Part shown: piece after piece, positions 61,331 to 64,000 of the stretch | Numbering within the stretch: the first letter of the stretch is position 1 | Layout of the letters: each line of letters starts with the position of its first letter | Assembly: GCA_052400625.1 (NCBI GenBank) | Contig: JBQTGH010000008.1 | Origin: Thermophagus sp052400625 | Lineage (GTDB): Bacteria; Bacteroidota; Bacteroidia; Bacteroidales; Marinilabiliaceae | Reading direction: 5' to 3' (one strand) | Length of the DNA stretch: 64,000 bases | Program-made: the position numbers and the translations under genes | The notes under the pieces: generated by a model | The model's input: the letters and a program-made list of their open reading frames with translations, nothing else | The model's database searches: none | Told to the model about the DNA's origin: nothing

Positions 61331-62833
61331 CTATTTCACTTTGGCCACCTTCATAATTTCCATCCCGTTCAATTTTTCTACTTTCAAGACATAAAAGCCC
61401 TCCCCCATTTTATCGACAAGGGATAGGTTCAATCGACTTTGTTGATTTACGTCCAAGGAATAGACGGGGACACCTTTTAAATTCACCAAAGAAACTTTTG
61501 TCAACAAGTCATCCCCTGCATCAATAAAAAGATTTTGCCGAAAAGGATTGGGGAAAACAACACATTTTTCATCAGAAACGGCCTCTTTATCAACTGTTAC
61601 CTCATCGGAAAGTTTAATGGCATATAAGGTACCCCCGGAAGGGGGCCCCGCACTATACTCGGGAAAATTTTCCATACGCTGTTGGTTCGACAACCCCAAA
61701 AATTGAGGTCCATAGTAAACCTTGTTGGGATCGGACCATGGTGTGCGACTACCAAAATCATGGTTATATTGAACACAACTGTTTCGGTAAATAAAATTAG
61801 GATTTTCCGACACCTCATGTTGTATCGACCAGGGCCCCATAATGGCAAAATAGACAGGTTTATTATTGCGCGCTTCCACAGGAGTCACCTCATCAGCATC
61901 TCCCGGTGCCACAGGCGGCATATCTACGGGTAAGGTTATGCGGTTATTTTCAATAAGATTATTGCCGGCATCCCCGGAATGAAAACTTATTTCCTGTCTA
62001 AAATCATTATCGTACACTACATTGTATTCTACATTGCTTCCCTGTAAAGAGATATGTCTGAGATGAGTGACCTGACAACCAGTAATAAGATTATCCCTTC
62101 CCTGAATAAAAAAATAGCCTTGTGCGCCGCCTGCTTTTCGTTTACAACCATCCACTATAAGATTTCGGAAGGTGTTATGGTCTGCGGCACATCTCAAGGG
62201 ATCATTTCCACTGTTAAGAATAACAACCCGGTCTAACCAGCAATCGGTAGAACCACCGGAGAGTTTCACCGAAATATTATCATTATCAAACTCTTCATTC
62301 TCTTCCAAACTATAATTCCAATTATACTTTGGTTCCGGCCAACTGCCTTTAATGGTAAGGTTGTAGATTCCACAATTGTGGACACCCCAAAACGAAAAAG
62401 CGACCCCGCCGAACATAGTTATGCTGCACACTACCTCATCCTGATCTTCCCCAATAAGAGAAACATTGGATTTCATTTTAATTGTTTCGTCAATCACATA
62501 TGTTCCGCGTTCCAGGATTATCAACCCCTTTTCATCGCCATTTAAACTGCTTGCCATGTCTTGAATCGCTTCACTAATATGAGAACTGTTGCCGGAAGAA
62601 ATCTTCTCAACCTTGTCAAAATCTTCGACAAAGGGGATTCCACCCCTCACACCAGCATTGGCCCACCGTTCCATTTGAGGATAATCATCATCTAATTTTT
62701 GCGTATCGACCAACACACCGGGATCCCCCACTTGTAGTTGAGCCGGACTAAAGAAATTTATAAATAGAAACCCAAGAAGAATTCCTCCGCGCAAAATGTT
62801 CTCTTTTAAATTTCCCCTAATATTCTCATTCAT
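61331..62833 (-). CDS. Secreted parallel beta-helix protein with type IX sorting tail
   Basis: 500 aa. Signal peptide (LRGGILLGFLFINFFSPAQ). The pectate-lyase-like entry GGIPFVEDFDKVEKISSG...SSLNGDEKGLIILERGTYVIDETIKMKSNVSLIGE is followed by right-handed beta-helix rungs (NCGIYNLTIKG, NTFRNLIVDG, DNLITGCQVTHL, NVVYDNDF, NLIENNRI). The last about 75 residues (VFPNPFRQNLFIDAGDD...GFYVLKVEKLNG...KVAKVK) are a type IX secretion C-terminal domain. It is likely a surface-anchored or released polysaccharide lyase or hydrolase of the pectin/uronate type; catalytic residues cannot be assigned from sequence alone. Confidence 0.85.
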   Translation of the reverse strand: MNENIRGNLKENILRGGILLGFLFINFFSPAQLQVGDPGVLVDTQKLDDDYPQMERWANAGVRGGIPFVEDFDKVEKISSGNSSHISEAIQDMASSLNGDEKGLIILERGTYVIDETIKMKSNVSLIGEDQDEVVCSITMFGGVAFSFWGVHNCGIYNLTIKGSWPEPKYNWNYSLEENEEFDNDNISVKLSGGSTDCWLDRVVILNSGNDPLRCAADHNTFRNLIVDGCKRKAGGAQGYFFIQGRDNLITGCQVTHLRHISLQGSNVEYNVVYDNDFRQEISFHSGDAGNNLIENNRITLPVDMPPVAPGDADEVTPVEARNNKPVYFAIMGPWSIQHEVSENPNFIYRNSCVQYNHDFGSRTPWSDPNKVYYGPQFLGLSNQQRMENFPEYSAGPPSGGTLYAIKLSDEVTVDKEAVSDEKCVVFPNPFRQNLFIDAGDDLLTKVSLVNLKGVPVYSLDVNQQSRLNLSLVDKMGEGFYVLKVEKLNGMEIMKVAKVK

Positions 62834-62984
62834 AATTCATAAATTTTTAATTATTCCAAAATTGCTAGTAATGAAATGCAGATAAACATTCTTCATACAA
62901 AGATTTCCGAGCCGGTCCTCTAAAATGGTCAGAAATATTTCATTTATTAGAGAATAAAAGCGTTCATCAACAGCTCTAAATTAG

Positions 62985-64000
62985 CTAAAGATCAAGCCGA
63001 TGCTTTAATTGAATACGATAGAGAGAAGGCAAATTCATTTTTTTGTTCAAACCCTCCACATATATCCAATCATCACATCGGTCTTCTGATTTATGTTCAA
63101 TGGATAATTTGTGTTTCGTGCTATAAATTCCCACCAAAATACTTCTCAAATAAAGCTTATGGCAATCAATATGAAAATCGTTATGAAACTGTTTGGGTTG
63201 CCTCCAAATCCAGGAATAAAACAATTCTCGGTAACCGTTGTCATCAAATCCCGACATCTTAAGCCCCCAGAACGTATTGTATTCTCCGGAATGAGGAATA
63301 TTAGAGGGAGCTCCACCGCCTGCGAACTGTGTTAAGTTGCTTATTTCTTCATACAGATTATACATGGGAGGACAAAAATCAGGGCCGGCAATACCATGCA
63401 GATCAATTGGAGCAGGAAAAGCAAGTTCGATTTTGCGATAGACATTGCCAAAACAAGCGCCTTCCAATCCGGGTCCATGAGTAAACTCTCCCTCTACATT
63501 AATATTTTGAACCAGATTATCACTGGAGTTGTACATTTTCACACTGTAATGCCCTTTCCCATTAATGGTCAAATTTTCGACCGTAACATTGCGACTGTTA
63601 ATTAAATGAAGATTTTGCGTGTAGTTATCGAAATGGACATCTCTTACCCAACTATGTTTGGTACGATGCAAACAGATTGCTCCCCAACCATAATCATGCT
63701 CAGGAGAGAGATGATGTTCATACCCCCCCTTATAGGCACAATCAAACCGGAAATGTTCGATGCCGATATTTGATAGCATAGGGAAAATAGCAACTTTCGC
63801 ATTAAAACGGGTTTTAATGTCTCTACGTGCCGGTTGCTTCAATAGTACAGTGCCGTGATCAATCACTTCATCCACTTCCACGGGCCACTGGAAAGAAGAT
63901 TTTCGATCTATCCCTGCATTCAAATAGGAAGTTTGAAAGGTGTCATAAGTGAGTGGTTGCATTAATTCCCACATCAAGTCCCCATCATCGTTAGTATTGC
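62985..64000 (-). CDS. Parallel beta-helix protein, 5' end outside window
   Basis: The frame is open from the right window edge (reading NTNDDGDLMWELMQPLTY) to a stop at 62985, at least 338 codons; the N-terminus is missing. Right-handed beta-helix rungs are seen (NIGIEHFRFDC, HSWVRDVHFDNY, SRNVTVENLTINGKGH, NLVQNINVEGEF). The absence of a sorting tail at its C-terminus separates it from its neighbour 151 bp downstream. It probably belongs to the pectate-lyase / polygalacturonase superfamily and to the same polysaccharide locus. Confidence 0.78.
   Translation of the reverse strand, partial: NTNDDGDLMWELMQPLTYDTFQTSYLNAGIDRKSSFQWPVEVDEVIDHGTVLLKQPARRDIKTRFNAKVAIFPMLSNIGIEHFRFDCAYKGGYEHHLSPEHDYGWGAICLHRTKHSWVRDVHFDNYTQNLHLINSRNVTVENLTINGKGHYSVKMYNSSDNLVQNINVEGEFTHGPGLEGACFGNVYRKIELAFPAPIDLHGIAGPDFCPPMYNLYEEISNLTQFAGGGAPSNIPHSGEYNTFWGLKMSGFDDNGYRELFYSWIWRQPKQFHNDFHIDCHKLYLRSILVGIYSTKHKLSIEHKSEDRCDDWIYVEGLNKKMNLPSLYRIQLKHRLDL

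Overview
This window is chromosomal DNA from a member of the Bacteroidota, probably an anaerobic or facultatively anaerobic, polysaccharide-degrading member of the Marinilabiliales/Bacteroidales side. The family-level placement is inference. The phylum is supported by promoters of the type TTTG-N19-TAnnTTTG (best at 25390-25420), a type IX secretion C-terminal tail (61331-62833), LytTR regulators with multi-pass membrane segments, an AraR/NrtR-like Nudix regulator, an HU-like/DUF4469 protein and a monomeric [FeFe] hydrogenase.

1-28 kb is ordinary core genome: a partial alpha/beta hydrolase, a membrane LytTR regulator, an ATP-grasp ligase plus glutamate-cysteine ligase followed by a heterodimeric ABC exporter, a START-like protein, an LptF/LptG permease, ribBA, fmt, a glucosaminidase with LysM, cdd, xseB/xseA, a MORN-like protein, dnaK, an [FeFe] hydrogenase, a TrmH-type methyltransferase, the CCA-adding enzyme, two thioredoxins and an HU-like protein.

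28.2-50.9 kb is a repeat island. More than 30 copies of a palindrome-rich cassette occur here and none was noticed outside it. All its palindromes share a GGATT...AATCC core. Two identical 204-bp copies (50274-50477 and 50637-50840) fix the unit ends. A Y1/HUH transposase of the RAYT type (40581-41123) lies inside and is flanked by cassettes on both sides. Between the cassettes are small accessory genes: a LytS/LytR-like pair, an ECF sigma factor with an anti-sigma-like protein, a ricin-type lectin, an AraC regulator, several thiol/redox proteins (DUF4395, DsrE-like, WCPTC thioredoxin-like, peroxiredoxin-like), tRNA-Lys and an AbiEi/AbiEii pair. There are also broken genes (a MazF-like tail, a HEYGH-domain fragment and a duplicated AbiEii tail) and half of a foldback element; these mostly stop exactly at cassette edges.

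A second, unrelated dispersed element of about 100 bp begins GATGAAACGAGCATGA and ends near CATGCGAGTTCC. It recurs from 2 to 43 kb and repeatedly lies just upstream of start codons, including that of the transposase. Its two arms pair with a conserved tandem G-A mismatch, which suggests a structured RNA leader or a hairpin mobile element.

51-57.4 kb is a polyol (probably mannitol) utilisation locus: a Nudix/winged-helix regulator diverges from an outer-membrane protein, an NCS1-type permease, a mannitol 2-dehydrogenase-family enzyme and a PfkB sugar kinase. A matching 19-bp palindrome lies in front of both transcription units. 57.6-64 kb, on the minus strand, encodes a lipoprotein sulfatase, a GH43-like lipoprotein with discoidin-like and fibronectin-like modules, and two parallel beta-helix proteins, i.e. 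part of a polysaccharide-degradation locus that runs out of the window.
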